A stretch of DNA of 64,000 nt from Saprospiraceae bacterium (GCA_025055285.1 JANWXM010000007.1:62001-126000), one strand, 5' to 3'. Positions 26,315 through 35,797 are shown, numbered from the stretch's first letter. The notes: a model not told the origin generated them from the sequence alone. Numbers and translations are program-made.

Positions 26315-26728
26315 ATGTATCCAATAGAATTGGTCGCGCCTATGGCTCGCGACTTAACTGATGCGGGATTTGAATCCCTGAAAACTCCTGAGGAAGTAGA
26401 GCGAGTGCTTGAAAATCAGAGCGGAACCATGCTTTTGGTCATCAATAGCGTTTGCGGTTGTGCTGCAGCTAACGCTCGACCGGGCGTCAAGATGTCTTTA
26501 CAACACAGTAAGCGTCCGGACCGCTTGGTCACTGTATTTGCCGGTGTAGACAAAGAAGCCACCGCCAAAGCTCGCGAATACTTAGCGCCATATCCGCCTT
26601 CTTCTCCGAGCATCGCTCTGTTCAAAGATGGTAAATTGGTACACTTTCTAGAGCGTCGCCACATTGAGGGCCGGTCGGCTTATTTAATTGCCGAAAACTT
26701 GAAGATGGCTTACGATACGTATTGTTAA
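26315..26728 (+). CDS. BrxA/BrxB family bacilliredoxin
   Basis: A 137-residue thioredoxin-fold protein. The active-site motif VCGCAAANARPG carries Cys 47 and Cys 49 in the CGC arrangement typical of BrxA/BrxB, which removes bacillithiol from S-bacillithiolated proteins. YPIELVAPMARDLTDAGFE and YPPSSPSIALFKDGKLV are family segments. An extra Cys is the last residue. Its presence suggests the organism makes bacillithiol, but no bsh biosynthesis gene is in the window. It is followed by a hairpin at 26757-26795. Confidence 0.9.
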   Translation: MYPIELVAPMARDLTDAGFESLKTPEEVERVLENQSGTMLLVINSVCGCAAANARPGVKMSLQHSKRPDRLVTVFAGVDKEATAKAREYLAPYPPSSPSIALFKDGKLVHFLERRHIEGRSAYLIAENLKMAYDTYC

Positions 26729-26756
26729 GGGCTATTCTCTCCCAGCGCTAAACAAT

Positions 26757-26795
26757 ACACCTCGCTCAAAGAGGTAAGAGTAGTGGGCGAGGTGT
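26757..26795 (+). terminator. Possible terminator after the bacilliredoxin gene
   Basis: A 9-bp stem, ACACCTCGC (26757-26765) with GCGAGGTGT (26787-26795), and a 21-base loop, 28 bases past the stop. It is followed by a pyrimidine-rich but not pure-T stretch (TTCGACTCTTTCT), so termination is plausible but not certain. Confidence 0.4.
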
Positions 26796-26814
26796 TCGAC
26801 TCTTTCTAAAAAAG

Positions 26815-26934
26815 AAAAAACCGCGGCACTCATTTGCACCGCGGCGGTTTCCCGTATAATCTCATGAAAAGTCGCAAATCTCTTGGCCAACAACACTGCA
26901 CGACTTCGTCGCGCTGTTTTCTCCTGTTATCGAC
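26815..26934 (-). ncRNA. Candidate small RNA (about 120 nt)
   Basis: A minus-strand unit with no protein-coding frame. The promoter has a TTTG, 17 bases, then CACTTTTG (-7 element at 26939-26946). The predicted transcript has a stable hairpin at 26892-26918 (AACA-GCGCGAC-loop GAA-GTCGTGC-AG-TGTT). It ends in a terminator, CCGCGG/CCGCGG stem at 26821-26844 with 12-base loop, followed by TTTTTTCTTTTTT. It does not show tmRNA, RNase P, SRP or obvious 6S features. Boundaries are inferred from the promoter and terminator. Confidence 0.5.
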
Positions 26935-26938
26935 GATA

Positions 26939-26946
26939 CAAAAGTG
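26939..26946 (-). promoter_or_regulatory. -7 element CACTTTTG of the candidate small RNA
   Basis: One mismatch to TAnnTTTG on the minus strand, with a TTTG 17 bases upstream that fits the -33 element position. Confidence 0.45.
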
Positions 26947-27274
26947 CAGCAACCTCTATAGTGCAAACAAGAACAAAAAAATCGATTTGTTGAAAACTTA
27001 TATATAGGCATCCAATCGCTTGCTATTGGTATTTTGATTATAAATTACTGAAAAAAAGCGACTTATTAAACCTTCAGGCTTATATTTAAGCAATTTTTAC
27101 GCGCTTTTGTTGACAAGAATTCTCTTACCGAAAATATTTTTGAAAAAAAGCTATGTCCGTTGGAAAACTTCACCCATAAAATGAAATGCCTATTACGCTT
27201 GCCTGCTCAAGCAGATAGAAGACGCGACAGAACAAGAGGGCAAGAACGTCAACTAGAGCGTAAGTACATCAACG

Positions 27275-27282
27275 TACCTTTG
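27275..27282 (+). promoter_or_regulatory. -7 element TACCTTTG for the TPR protein gene
   Basis: Exact TAnnTTTG match. It lies inside the longest open frame (which opens at 27160), showing that the true start is downstream; GTG 27334 then has a leader of about 45 bases. Confidence 0.7.
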
Positions 27283-27333
27283 CAAAGTCGTGAGCCGCTT
27301 TTTGGTTGTCTTGTTAGTTTAAATGCGAGTGCC

Positions 27334-28842
27334 GTGTTTCGACATATTCTGCTACTCACTAGCCTCTTATGGACATGTTTACACATGTCTGCTCAAAACA
27401 CCTTTCAGGGTGTTGCTAAGCGCATTCCAGAGAAAGAAGTTGAGCGCCAAAGTGCCTTTATCGAGGCAGACCTCGAACGCCAGCTCGGACACTACGAAAA
27501 GGCTGCTGAAAAGTACCGTAAATTTCTACAAACTTACGGCGATGAGGCAGCAGCGTGGTATGGCTTAGCGCGAGTTCTGCAAGCGCAAAATGACCTGCGG
27601 AGTGCCTTAGAGGCTACAGCAAAAGCAGTGGCCCTTGACGCAAGCAATCCTTGGTACAAGATCTTACAGGCCGATATTCTAGAAAAAGTAGGGCAATCCG
27701 CAGACGCCGTGAAGGTATACCGGGAGCTCTGCAGACAATCGCCCGAGAACGTTGAGTTTCTCGAACGCCTAGCTTACCTACAAGTATTGGCTGGCCAACC
27801 GAAAGATGCACTAAATACGCTAGACCAAATAGAAAAGATTAAAGGCATCACCGAAGCTATCGTCGACAAGAAACATTTGATTTACTTGGGAATGGGCGAC
27901 GTGAAGCAAGCAATGGGCGAATTGCAGCGGCTGATCAATGCCTACCCAACCCAGGTTTCTTATCGGCATCGCCTCGCACAACTATATGAATCCGTTGGCA
28001 ATACAGTTGCTGCACGTAAGGTATACGAGGAAATTTTACGCCTAGCTCCTGATGACGAGGCAGCTAAGATGGCCCTCTTTGCTGAGCGCAAAAGCGGTGG
28101 TTCTGTACTTGCAGACCTGCAAGCGCTCAAACCTATATTTGAAGATCCTAAAATCTCAATAGATAGCAAGGTCAAACAAATCATCCCTTATTTGGCAAAA
28201 ATGGCAAAAGGATTGCCTCCCGAGGCAATTCCCGTATTACTCGACTTAGGCGATATTGTCCAAAAAATACATCCTGATGATCCAAAGGCATGGAGCCTTT
28301 CAGGCGATCTCTATTACCACGCCAATCGCTACGACGAAGCGTTAACCCGCTATCGCACCTGCATTCGCCTCAATTCACGAGTTTTCTCCGTGTGGGCCAA
28401 TGTGTTAGAAATTCTTTCTCACAAACGCGACTACGACGAACTCATGCGCTTGTCAGAACAAGCCATGGATGACTTTCCCAATCAACCGCTAGCTTACTAT
28501 TATTATGGTGTGGCAGCTATCGAGAAAGGTCGTCTCGAAGAGGCTATTGCCCAGTTAGAGCAAGCCGAATTAATGACTGTCAACAACCTAGCCCTAGCCC
28601 TAGACATTGCTGATCAGCGCGGCCGAGCTTTGCTTCTAAAGAAAGAATACTTGCTTGCCCAGAAGCACTATGAGCCATGGCTTACAAAAGGTGGCGACCG
28701 CCACCCCGGTATTTTGGAGCATTACGGCGATGTCCTTTTTTGGTTGGGCCAACAAGAGAAAGCAATAGAATATTGGCGAAAAGCTGCTCAATTGGCTCCT
28801 TCGCCTCGCTTAGAGCAGAAGGTTAGTTCTGGTCGTCTGTAA
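27334..28842 (+). CDS. Exported tetratricopeptide-repeat protein
   Basis: A 502-residue TPR protein. With GTG 27334 as start it begins FRHILLLTSLLWTCLHMSAQ, a clear signal peptide; the longer frame from 27160 would put 58 charged residues before it and span the promoter. Repeats run from about residue 45 to the end, for example GHYEKAAEKYRKFLQTYGDE, YDEALTRYRTCIRLNS and PLAYYYYGVAAIEKGRLEEA. Probably a periplasmic scaffold. It is followed 28 bases later by the THUMP methyltransferase gene. No defined partner is known. Confidence 0.8.
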   Translation: MFRHILLLTSLLWTCLHMSAQNTFQGVAKRIPEKEVERQSAFIEADLERQLGHYEKAAEKYRKFLQTYGDEAAAWYGLARVLQAQNDLRSALEATAKAVALDASNPWYKILQADILEKVGQSADAVKVYRELCRQSPENVEFLERLAYLQVLAGQPKDALNTLDQIEKIKGITEAIVDKKHLIYLGMGDVKQAMGELQRLINAYPTQVSYRHRLAQLYESVGNTVAARKVYEEILRLAPDDEAAKMALFAERKSGGSVLADLQALKPIFEDPKISIDSKVKQIIPYLAKMAKGLPPEAIPVLLDLGDIVQKIHPDDPKAWSLSGDLYYHANRYDEALTRYRTCIRLNSRVFSVWANVLEILSHKRDYDELMRLSEQAMDDFPNQPLAYYYYGVAAIEKGRLEEAIAQLEQAELMTVNNLALALDIADQRGRALLLKKEYLLAQKHYEPWLTKGGDRHPGILEHYGDVLFWLGQQEKAIEYWRKAAQLAPSPRLEQKVSSGRL

Positions 28843-28870
28843 TTCTTTTGCACTTTATCGGTCTACGGGT

Positions 28871-30016
28871 ATGAAAAGTAATACGCCTATCATTGTTAAA
28901 ACTTTTCACGGACTGGAGACCGTTTTGGCAGAAGAATTAAAAGCTCTGGGCGCCAGCAACACTCGATTATTAAAACGAGCGGTGTCTTGCACAGGCGATC
29001 TAGCCCTTATCTATCGGGCGAATTACGAGTTACGCACTGCTCTACGCGTGCTTATTCCAATTCACACTTTTGAAGTTTCAAACGAAAGAGCCTACTATCG
29101 CGCTGTACGGGAGGTTGAATGGAATCAATACTTAGACGTTTCCGGCACATTGGCTGTAGATGCTGTACTGTCGGGCGGTATCTTTCGTCACTCACAATAC
29201 ATGGCCTTACTGACGAAAGACGCCATTGTAGATTACTATCGCGACCGCTATGCACGCCGTCCTAACATAAATCCTGAGGCTCCTCACTTACGCGTCCATG
29301 CGCGCATTCACGGCTCCAAGTGTACCTTACTGCTCGATGCTAGCGGCGACAGTCTTCACAAGCGTGGTTACCGACGAGATACAGTGGAAGCTCCACTTAA
29401 CGAAGTATTGGCCGCAGGACTTGTTCTGCTCTCGGGCTGGAACGACACCGGGCCGTTCGTAGACCCTATGTGTGGTAGCGGCACAATTGCCATCGAAGCA
29501 GCTTTGTTAGCAGCCAACATTCCACCTCAGCGCACGCGCTCCTCTTTCGGCTTTTTTCGGTGGAAAAACTTTGACCGGAAGCTATGGGAACGAGTCAAGG
29601 CTGAAGCAGACGCTCGCGTAAAACAACCGATCTTTCCTATTTATGCCTCAGACAAAGAGGGACGGGCGCGAAATGCTACGGCCATCAACCTGCTTTCAGC
29701 TGGACTAGAGGGCCTCGTGCAGGTGCAAAAAATACCTTTTGAAAAACTCTCTCCGCCTGAAGCTGCTGGTGTGCTTATAACTAACCCGCCCTATGATGAA
29801 CGGCTGCGGCTGGAGGACGTCGCCTGTTTTTATAAAGTTATCGGTAACCGCCTCAAGAAGGCGTGGTCAGGATGGACAGCATGGATCATTTCCTCTAATC
29901 GCGAGGCACTAAACTACATAGGACTTCAACCTAGTCAGAAAATGATTCTATACAATGGGGCTTTAGAATGCGTGTTCCAAAAGTTTGAACTGCATAAAAA
30001 CGACCAAAGAGACTAG
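28871..30016 (+). CDS. THUMP-domain class I RNA methyltransferase (RlmL/YpsC-like)
   Basis: A 381-residue protein. An N-terminal ferredoxin-like/THUMP part (about 1-155) starts VKTFHGLETVLAEELKALGA. It is followed by a Rossmann methyltransferase with FVDPMCGSGTIAIEAALLA as motif I and VLITNPPYDERL as the NPPY motif for guanine-N2 methylation. It is the size of the N-terminal half of E. coli RlmL and of YpsC-type proteins, which modify 23S rRNA; the exact target is not certain. It converges with the first SusD gene across a two-way terminator. Confidence 0.92.
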   Translation: MKSNTPIIVKTFHGLETVLAEELKALGASNTRLLKRAVSCTGDLALIYRANYELRTALRVLIPIHTFEVSNERAYYRAVREVEWNQYLDVSGTLAVDAVLSGGIFRHSQYMALLTKDAIVDYYRDRYARRPNINPEAPHLRVHARIHGSKCTLLLDASGDSLHKRGYRRDTVEAPLNEVLAAGLVLLSGWNDTGPFVDPMCGSGTIAIEAALLAANIPPQRTRSSFGFFRWKNFDRKLWERVKAEADARVKQPIFPIYASDKEGRARNATAINLLSAGLEGLVQVQKIPFEKLSPPEAAGVLITNPPYDERLRLEDVACFYKVIGNRLKKAWSGWTAWIISSNREALNYIGLQPSQKMILYNGALECVFQKFELHKNDQRD

Positions 30017-30110
30017 CGACGCTTTTTTCTTTTGTGCTCCCTTTTTAAAATATTCCCGGACAAATCCTACAGTAGAGTATTCCCATCCATCCACATCGAT
30101 ACCATAAAAA

Positions 30111-30142
30111 ACAGGGCAATGCCTACTACGACATTGCCCTGT
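30111..30142. terminator. Bidirectional terminator between convergent genes
   Basis: An 11-bp perfect stem ACAGGGCAATG/CATTGCCCTGT with a 10-base loop. On the plus strand it is followed by GCCTTTTT; on the minus strand by TTTTTTATGG. It serves both the THUMP methyltransferase gene and the first SusD gene. Confidence 0.85.
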
Positions 30143-30166
30143 GCCTTTTTCGCTAAAACTCCTACC

Positions 30167-31657
30167 TTACGGGTTCGGAATAATAAGTTTGTTGGCTGTC
30201 CGTTCGGTGGAAGGTATGGGCCAAATGTATTCCGAAACATTTGGTGCTACCGAACCTACAGGGCCTTTTGCTGGGAAGGGTAGCAGCAATCGCTGAATAT
30301 CAAAAGCGCGATGCCCTTCACCCAAGAACTCAACCCGACGCTCTTTCAAAACAGCGTCGATAAATGCATCTACTGAAGCGAAGCTTGCAGAGGTGTAGGG
30401 TGCAGCACTTGGATTAGAGCGAAGGCGTACAGCATTGAGCGCTGCTAAGGCACGAGCATTGATGCCATTAACTCGCGCTTCTGCTTCTGCTACATGGAGC
30501 AACATTTCCGCATAACGGAGCACCGGTGCGTAATCCAAGTGTTCAGGTCCTGTGGGAAACTTGTTCAGATACGGCTTGTTGTTCGTATGTATTAGGACAA
30601 ATTGCCGTCGTGCATCGTTGCCGGGGAAGGCGACCGAATCGCCAATGATCCCTTTCGGATTGAGCGAGTAATCGCCAATACCTCTTGGCCCAGGATTGTA
30701 GTAGCTACCTAGGCCATTTTGAGTACCAGGCAGGTTATTGGACGTAAAGGGCATGGAGAAGATGCTCTCTGATGTGGTGTACGGCGGGGCGAAGACATTT
30801 CTAATGTTGGCTTGCAGCTCGTGGGGTACGCCACTCGGCGCCCTGAAGGGAGGCGCAGCGGGTACAATTTTATTCAGTTCGGTCAAGGCATCGCTGTAGC
30901 GTTGCATACCCATATATACTCGGGCCTTGAGTGCGATGGCCGTGTTTCGATGGGCACGCGTCACGTTCAGCAAGGCGGTTCCATGATTGGCCGCTAATTT
31001 TGGTTCTGCGGCGTTTAGGTCCTCTAGAATTTGATTGTACACTTGCGTGACTGTGCTGCGCGCCAAGTCATTGTTGCCGGGGCCAATTTCTGGGCGCAGG
31101 CGAAGCGGCAGGCCGTACTTGTTGCGCTCTGGGTTGTTAATCGCGTCAATATAGGGCGGGCAATACATGCGGGCTAAGCTGTGATAGCACAATGCGCGCA
31201 AGAAACGAGCCTCTGCGATGTATTGGTCAACCAAAGCATCATTACCCACTACGCTGCGGTTTCTGTCTGCGCGGTCAATGTAAATGTTGCAGCTATTTAT
31301 AGTCTGATAAGCGGCAGTCCAAAGGTTAATCACTTCGCTTGAGGACTCAAAAACGGAGTGATTCCAGGTTTGCAAGGCGGTTACGCCATTTCCCGTTTCA
31401 TTCAGGAACTCCTCTCCGCGCACATCGTTGTAGACTAGAAAGCGTCCACCATAAAACTGCCCACTTTTGAGTTGTGCGTAGAGGCCATTCAAATTGCTCA
31501 AAAAGCGGTCGGGCGTTGCAAAAGCAGTAGCATCGGCTAGGGTATTGATAGGTACAGGGTCGAGCAGATCGCGCCGACACGAATTAGGAAAGAATATTAG
31601 TAGAGCTGCCGTTACAAGGAGCGCTACTGTTTTGGGTATTTGCACTGTATATTTCAT
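30167..31657 (-). CDS. RagB/SusD family nutrient-binding lipoprotein (locus 1)
   Basis: A 496-residue outer-membrane lipoprotein: a hydrophobic N-terminus ends in FFPNSC (lipobox Cys 27). SusD landmarks include AYQTINSCNIYIDRAD, ARFLRALCYHSLARMYC, the TPR-like helices around AIALKARVYMGMQRYSDAL, the LRYAEMLLHVAEAEARVNG segment and ERRVEFLGEGHRAFDIQRL near the C-terminus. It caps the SusC transporter encoded 22 bases upstream on the same strand and binds its ligand, which is unknown here. No glycoside hydrolase, sulfatase or regulator is adjacent. Confidence 0.95.
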   Translation of the reverse strand: MKYTVQIPKTVALLVTAALLIFFPNSCRRDLLDPVPINTLADATAFATPDRFLSNLNGLYAQLKSGQFYGGRFLVYNDVRGEEFLNETGNGVTALQTWNHSVFESSSEVINLWTAAYQTINSCNIYIDRADRNRSVVGNDALVDQYIAEARFLRALCYHSLARMYCPPYIDAINNPERNKYGLPLRLRPEIGPGNNDLARSTVTQVYNQILEDLNAAEPKLAANHGTALLNVTRAHRNTAIALKARVYMGMQRYSDALTELNKIVPAAPPFRAPSGVPHELQANIRNVFAPPYTTSESIFSMPFTSNNLPGTQNGLGSYYNPGPRGIGDYSLNPKGIIGDSVAFPGNDARRQFVLIHTNNKPYLNKFPTGPEHLDYAPVLRYAEMLLHVAEAEARVNGINARALAALNAVRLRSNPSAAPYTSASFASVDAFIDAVLKERRVEFLGEGHRAFDIQRLLLPFPAKGPVGSVAPNVSEYIWPIPSTERTANKLIIPNP

Positions 31658-31679
31658 AGTTGTCTTTGCTTTTTGAAAG

Positions 31680-34600
31680 TTAGAGACTGAGGTTTATACC
31701 AAAAGTAAGGCTTTGAGACATTGGAACCGTATTGCGGTCTACTCCTGGCGTCGTATTGCTGTTGCCATTAGTTGAAACTTCCGGATCTGTGCCCGTGTAG
31801 CCTGTGAAGAGGAAAGCGTTATTTACATTGACGTAGAGACGCAAGCTGTTGATCCGGGCGCGGTCGAGTAGGCGAGCAGGCAGGCGATATCCTAGCGTGA
31901 TATTACGGATGCGGAGGAAATCACCCTTCTCGACATTCTCAGAGATGGGCAAGAAGGAGCCGTTCGAGACGTTGTCTCCGAATACAACGCGCGGAATAGT
32001 GCCGTTCTTGTTGTCTTCCCTCCATCGCTTTTCGTAGACCTCCACCGAGTTGTTCCAGAAACGCTGATCGCGCTGGCCAGCCTTACTACCGTTATACACG
32101 AAGTAGCCGCCCGCATAGTTCATTTGGATGTTTAGATCCAGATTTCCAAAGGTGAAGGTATTGTCCCATCCGCCAAACCACTTTGGAATAGCTGGGCCGT
32201 ACACCTTGCCATCAGTGGCCAATGAAGGAGCGCGCGTGGGAGCACCGTTATCTACGCGCGTCCAGCGTTGACCAGCGGGCGCAGCATGGTTGTATTGCAC
32301 GAGCGTTCCATCGCCTAGCACGAAGATACGGCGGCCGTTTTCTGGATTTACTCCGCGGGTCTCAACAGCATAAATGCTACCTACAGATTGATTCACACGC
32401 GTAATGTTGGTTGTCTCTAGGCCAGAGGTAGTACCCAACACATCGCTGTTTTCGTACAACGAGGTTACTTCATTGGTCATGAACGTAATATTGGCGTTCG
32501 ACGACCAAGAGAACTTACCTCTGCGCAAGAGGGTACCGCTAAGGCCAAATTCGTGCCCTTTGTTCACCATGGAGCCAATGTTGATTGCAATAACATTGCC
32601 CGGAATGCCTTTCGACGGCGCCTGAGGCGCGTTTTGAATTAGGCCATCGATGTTGTTAATAAAGTAGGTGTATTCGCCCTGAATTCGATCGTTAAACAAG
32701 CCGAATACGACACCTACATCCGTCTTCTCGCTCGTTTCCCATGATAACTCTGGGTTGCCCGCTTGACTAAATACGAACGTGGGAGCAGCGCCGTAAAGAC
32801 CAGAGGCATACAAACTTTGCGAGGCAAAGTCGCCAATACCTAGGTTGTTGCCTACAGTTCCATAGCTACCTCGGATCTTGAAGAAATTGATGGCGTTGCC
32901 CAGTGTATTTTGCCAGGAGGGCAGCTCCGAAATAGTGAAACCCGCAGAAGCCCCCCAGAAAGTACCGCGCTTGCGACCGGGAGCAAAGGCCGAGTATTCG
33001 TCTTGGCGCCAGTTAGCAGTCAGGTAGATCGTCCGATTGAATTCGTAATTGATACGACCGAAATAAGACAGCAGATAGTTTTCACCTTGGAAGTTGCCCG
33101 CAGGGTTGATGGTAGTAAAATTACCTTGATAGCTTGTAAAGAAAGGATCAGCAATTTGGGTACGTGTAGCTCCCCATCCTTCGTCAGAGGTGTATTGCTC
33201 TTCGTGGCCCGCAAGCAATCCTATCTTATGCTTTTCGGCTAAGGTCAGGTCATAAGTTAAGAGATTCTGCCAGTTCCAACGACGCAAACGGCGGAAGGTG
33301 TTGGAAGCCAGGCCATTTTGGCCGAAGCCGTCACCATGATAAGGGTTCCAAAAAGTGATGTTCTCTACGTTGATGTTATCTACCCCGTACTGAGTCTTAG
33401 CTGTCAGATTCTTGATAATCTCCACCTGCGCATAGGCAGCACCTTGAACCTGGTTAGACTCCGAGCTGTGTTTATTAAGATCGAGGATGATGGTTGGATT
33501 ATAGAAGCCGGTTTGTTCTAGGTTCTTTCCACGACCTAGCTGATTGTTGGAGGCGATGTTATAGCCAGCAATTCCAGGCAAACGATTGCCTTGGGCGTCA
33601 TAACGATAGGGGTCTACAATTGGAGCGGCAACAAAGGCCAGGCGGCCTGCACCTGCAGTAGCGAAAGCCTGTCCAGGGAGAGAGCCTGAATTTGGGCCAA
33701 AGTTATTGGCCTTAGTATACCCGAAGATGCCTCCAATCTTGATGCGATTAGTTAAGTTGTGGTCTAAATTCACACGACCGTTCAATCGGCTAAAATCATT
33801 ACCAATGATCATGCCCTCTTGGTTGGTATATCCCAAGGAGAGGTAGTAGGTAGTTTGATCAGTTCCTCCAGAGAAGCTTAAGGCGTGATTATGCGAGAAG
33901 CCGATGCGATATACGTAATCCGCCCAACGGGTATCGATGTATGTGTTGCGCCCGGGGATGGTGTCCAAGAAGAAGCGCGGTGTAGAAAGCCCTGCATTAG
34001 CGGCTGCTTCATTCTTTACCTCTACGTATTGTAAGGCATTCATCATCTTTGGCTCTCGGGTTACTTGCGTCCAGCCGGCCCACGCGTCGTATTGCACGCG
34101 CGTTTTGCCCTTCTTACCGCGCTTAGTGGTAATGAGCACTACTCCCGCTGAAGCACGCGAGCCGTAAATGGCAGAGGCCGAAGCATCCTTGAGGATGTCA
34201 ATACTCTCAATATCGTTAGGATTAAGGCCAGAGAGAGCATTGTTAGCAGCTGAAGTACCACTGATGTCGCCCGTAAAAGTAGGAATGCCATCAATAACCA
34301 CTAGTGGGAAAGAACTGAGGTTAATGGAATTAATTCCACGTATTCGAATAACGGGCGGGTTATTCACCACGCCATTAGGCAGGTTGACATTGACACCTAC
34401 CGCGCGTCCTTGAAGCAACTGGTCAAAGCTTTGCGCCGGAAGAGCAGCAATGTCTTGACCGCGAATCGTAGACACATTGCCTGTGATCGCTCGCTTCTGT
34501 TGAGTGCCGTATCCTACTACTACAACCTCCGTAAGTGCTTTAGCGCTACTTGAGAGCATTACGTTGTACACATTGGCAGCAGTCAGGACTACCTCTTGAG

Positions 34601-34832
34601 GCTCGTAGCCCGTGTACGAAAACTTGAGTACTGTAGCATTAACGGGGACTTCCAGGGTGAACATGCCATCGGCATTGGTTTGAGTGCCGGCACGCGTGCC
34701 TGGAGCTGTTACCGTGACGCCTATCAGCGGCTCGCCATTTTCGTCAGTGACTTTGCCACTGACAGCGCGTTGACCAATTGCCATTCCAACACTGCATAGC
34801 CACAGTGTTAAGGCTAATAAAATCCTATTCAT
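31680..34832 (-). CDS. SusC/RagA family TonB-linked outer-membrane protein (locus 1)
   Basis: A 1050-residue TonB-dependent transporter. A signal peptide ends at about residue 20 (MAIGQ). A carboxypeptidase-regulatory-like domain (VSGKVTDENGEPLIGVTV) is at about 24-95, the TonB-box region ALTEVVVVGYGTQQKRAITG at about 98, then the plug with LQGRAVGVNV and IRIRGINSINLSSFPLVVID. The rest is a 22-strand-type barrel ending in FGINLSL. Co-transcribed with SusD. A near-consensus -7 element CATCTTTG is at 34906-34913. Confidence 0.96.
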   Translation of the reverse strand: MNRILLALTLWLCSVGMAIGQRAVSGKVTDENGEPLIGVTVTAPGTRAGTQTNADGMFTLEVPVNATVLKFSYTGYEPQEVVLTAANVYNVMLSSSAKALTEVVVVGYGTQQKRAITGNVSTIRGQDIAALPAQSFDQLLQGRAVGVNVNLPNGVVNNPPVIRIRGINSINLSSFPLVVIDGIPTFTGDISGTSAANNALSGLNPNDIESIDILKDASASAIYGSRASAGVVLITTKRGKKGKTRVQYDAWAGWTQVTREPKMMNALQYVEVKNEAAANAGLSTPRFFLDTIPGRNTYIDTRWADYVYRIGFSHNHALSFSGGTDQTTYYLSLGYTNQEGMIIGNDFSRLNGRVNLDHNLTNRIKIGGIFGYTKANNFGPNSGSLPGQAFATAGAGRLAFVAAPIVDPYRYDAQGNRLPGIAGYNIASNNQLGRGKNLEQTGFYNPTIILDLNKHSSESNQVQGAAYAQVEIIKNLTAKTQYGVDNINVENITFWNPYHGDGFGQNGLASNTFRRLRRWNWQNLLTYDLTLAEKHKIGLLAGHEEQYTSDEGWGATRTQIADPFFTSYQGNFTTINPAGNFQGENYLLSYFGRINYEFNRTIYLTANWRQDEYSAFAPGRKRGTFWGASAGFTISELPSWQNTLGNAINFFKIRGSYGTVGNNLGIGDFASQSLYASGLYGAAPTFVFSQAGNPELSWETSEKTDVGVVFGLFNDRIQGEYTYFINNIDGLIQNAPQAPSKGIPGNVIAINIGSMVNKGHEFGLSGTLLRRGKFSWSSNANITFMTNEVTSLYENSDVLGTTSGLETTNITRVNQSVGSIYAVETRGVNPENGRRIFVLGDGTLVQYNHAAPAGQRWTRVDNGAPTRAPSLATDGKVYGPAIPKWFGGWDNTFTFGNLDLNIQMNYAGGYFVYNGSKAGQRDQRFWNNSVEVYEKRWREDNKNGTIPRVVFGDNVSNGSFLPISENVEKGDFLRIRNITLGYRLPARLLDRARINSLRLYVNVNNAFLFTGYTGTDPEVSTNGNSNTTPGVDRNTVPMSQSLTFGINLSL

Positions 34833-34905
34833 ACCTAGAAAGTTTGGTTAGTGAAATTGATGATTAAATGTCTGGGTGAAGTGTGAGTAGTTTTTAATAA
34901 CAGGG

Positions 34906-34913
34906 CAAAGATG
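34906..34913 (-). promoter_or_regulatory. -7 element CATCTTTG for SusCD locus 1
   Basis: One mismatch to TAnnTTTG on the minus strand, about 75 bases before the SusC start, in the 140-base gap after the SAM hydrolase-family gene. Confidence 0.45.
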
Positions 34914-34972
34914 CTAAATTAGTTTGACATTTCTTAACAAAAACTTTTTCCCAAAGTAACGTGCGTTGTTCA

Positions 34973-35749
34973 TTAATCCTCGAAAACAACCTCTACGACA
35001 TCCTCTTCTTTGAGACCAAAAAGCGTAGCAGCACGGCCCATGTTGACAGCAATCTCGAGATAGCCAGCCGAATTGAACAGGCAAAGAGGCTCACCAACAG
35101 GCACATCGGCATAGCCACCTGAAAGCCGAGTAATGGGGTCGTGTCGCTTGAAGAACAGGGAAAAAGGACGCCCTCGGCCAATGCGCTCGAAAGTATCCTG
35201 TCGGATGTTTACGTGAGCATTTTCGAAGTTGTCGATGTGAACAATTGTTCCTCGGATCCGAGAGCGCGTCGTTACAGGGCGCAAGCCAATGCGCTCTGTC
35301 AATGACTCTGCGCGCTGGCCAAGCATCTCTAAAGATTGCCCTTTGCTCAGGTGGCTGACTGCATTAGCAAAGGCTTCAATGACTGGAAACCGACTTTCGG
35401 CTCTTACAGGCAGGACGCGAGCGTCGGAGATAGAACCAAACATGAGGGTTAGCACACCGTTGTCTGGCGCAGCAAAAAAATGCCCTTCCAGCGACAAGAG
35501 TACAAAACGAGCATCTGGCGCGTAAGCACAATTCACACCTATTAAATGTATAGTGCCAGCAGGAAAATAAGGATACGCGTGTTGTACCGTTAAGGCTGCT
35601 TGTACAATATCGAAAGGGCGAATAGCATGAGAAATATCTACTAGTCGCACCGTTGGATTGACGTTTAGCAGGGCACCTTTCAATGCTCCGGTGTAGTAAT
35701 CTTTTAAGCCGAAGTCCGTGGTTAGCGAAACAATGGGAGAAGTTAACAT
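34973..35749 (-). CDS. SAM hydrolase / SAM hydroxide adenosyltransferase (DUF62) family protein
   Basis: A 258-residue member of the fluorinase/chlorinase fold family. VSLTTDFGLKDYYTGALKG is the N-terminal SAM-site motif, followed by VDISHAIRPFDIVQAA and IHLIGVNC. The C-terminal domain has GTIVHIDNFENAHVNI. Most such enzymes use water, hydrolysing SAM to adenosine and methionine; the halogenase-specific loop cannot be judged by eye. It is divergent from phoH. ATG 35749 gives the normal family length. Confidence 0.9.
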   Translation of the reverse strand: MLTSPIVSLTTDFGLKDYYTGALKGALLNVNPTVRLVDISHAIRPFDIVQAALTVQHAYPYFPAGTIHLIGVNCAYAPDARFVLLSLEGHFFAAPDNGVLTLMFGSISDARVLPVRAESRFPVIEAFANAVSHLSKGQSLEMLGQRAESLTERIGLRPVTTRSRIRGTIVHIDNFENAHVNIRQDTFERIGRGRPFSLFFKRHDPITRLSGGYADVPVGEPLCLFNSAGYLEIAVNMGRAATLFGLKEEDVVEVVFED

Positions 35750-35797
35750 AGAACTTTTTCAAGGGCAATTGCTATTCAAATAACCAGAAATTTGCCT

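Noticed and set aside
27160-27333. N-terminal extension of the TPR protein.
   Set aside because: It contains a TACCTTTG promoter element, is highly charged, and would bury the signal peptide; GTG 27334 is a better start.
34973-35749. Possible fluorinase or chlorinase.
   Set aside because: The fold family is clear, but nothing visible supports halide use; most bacterial members are SAM hydrolases.
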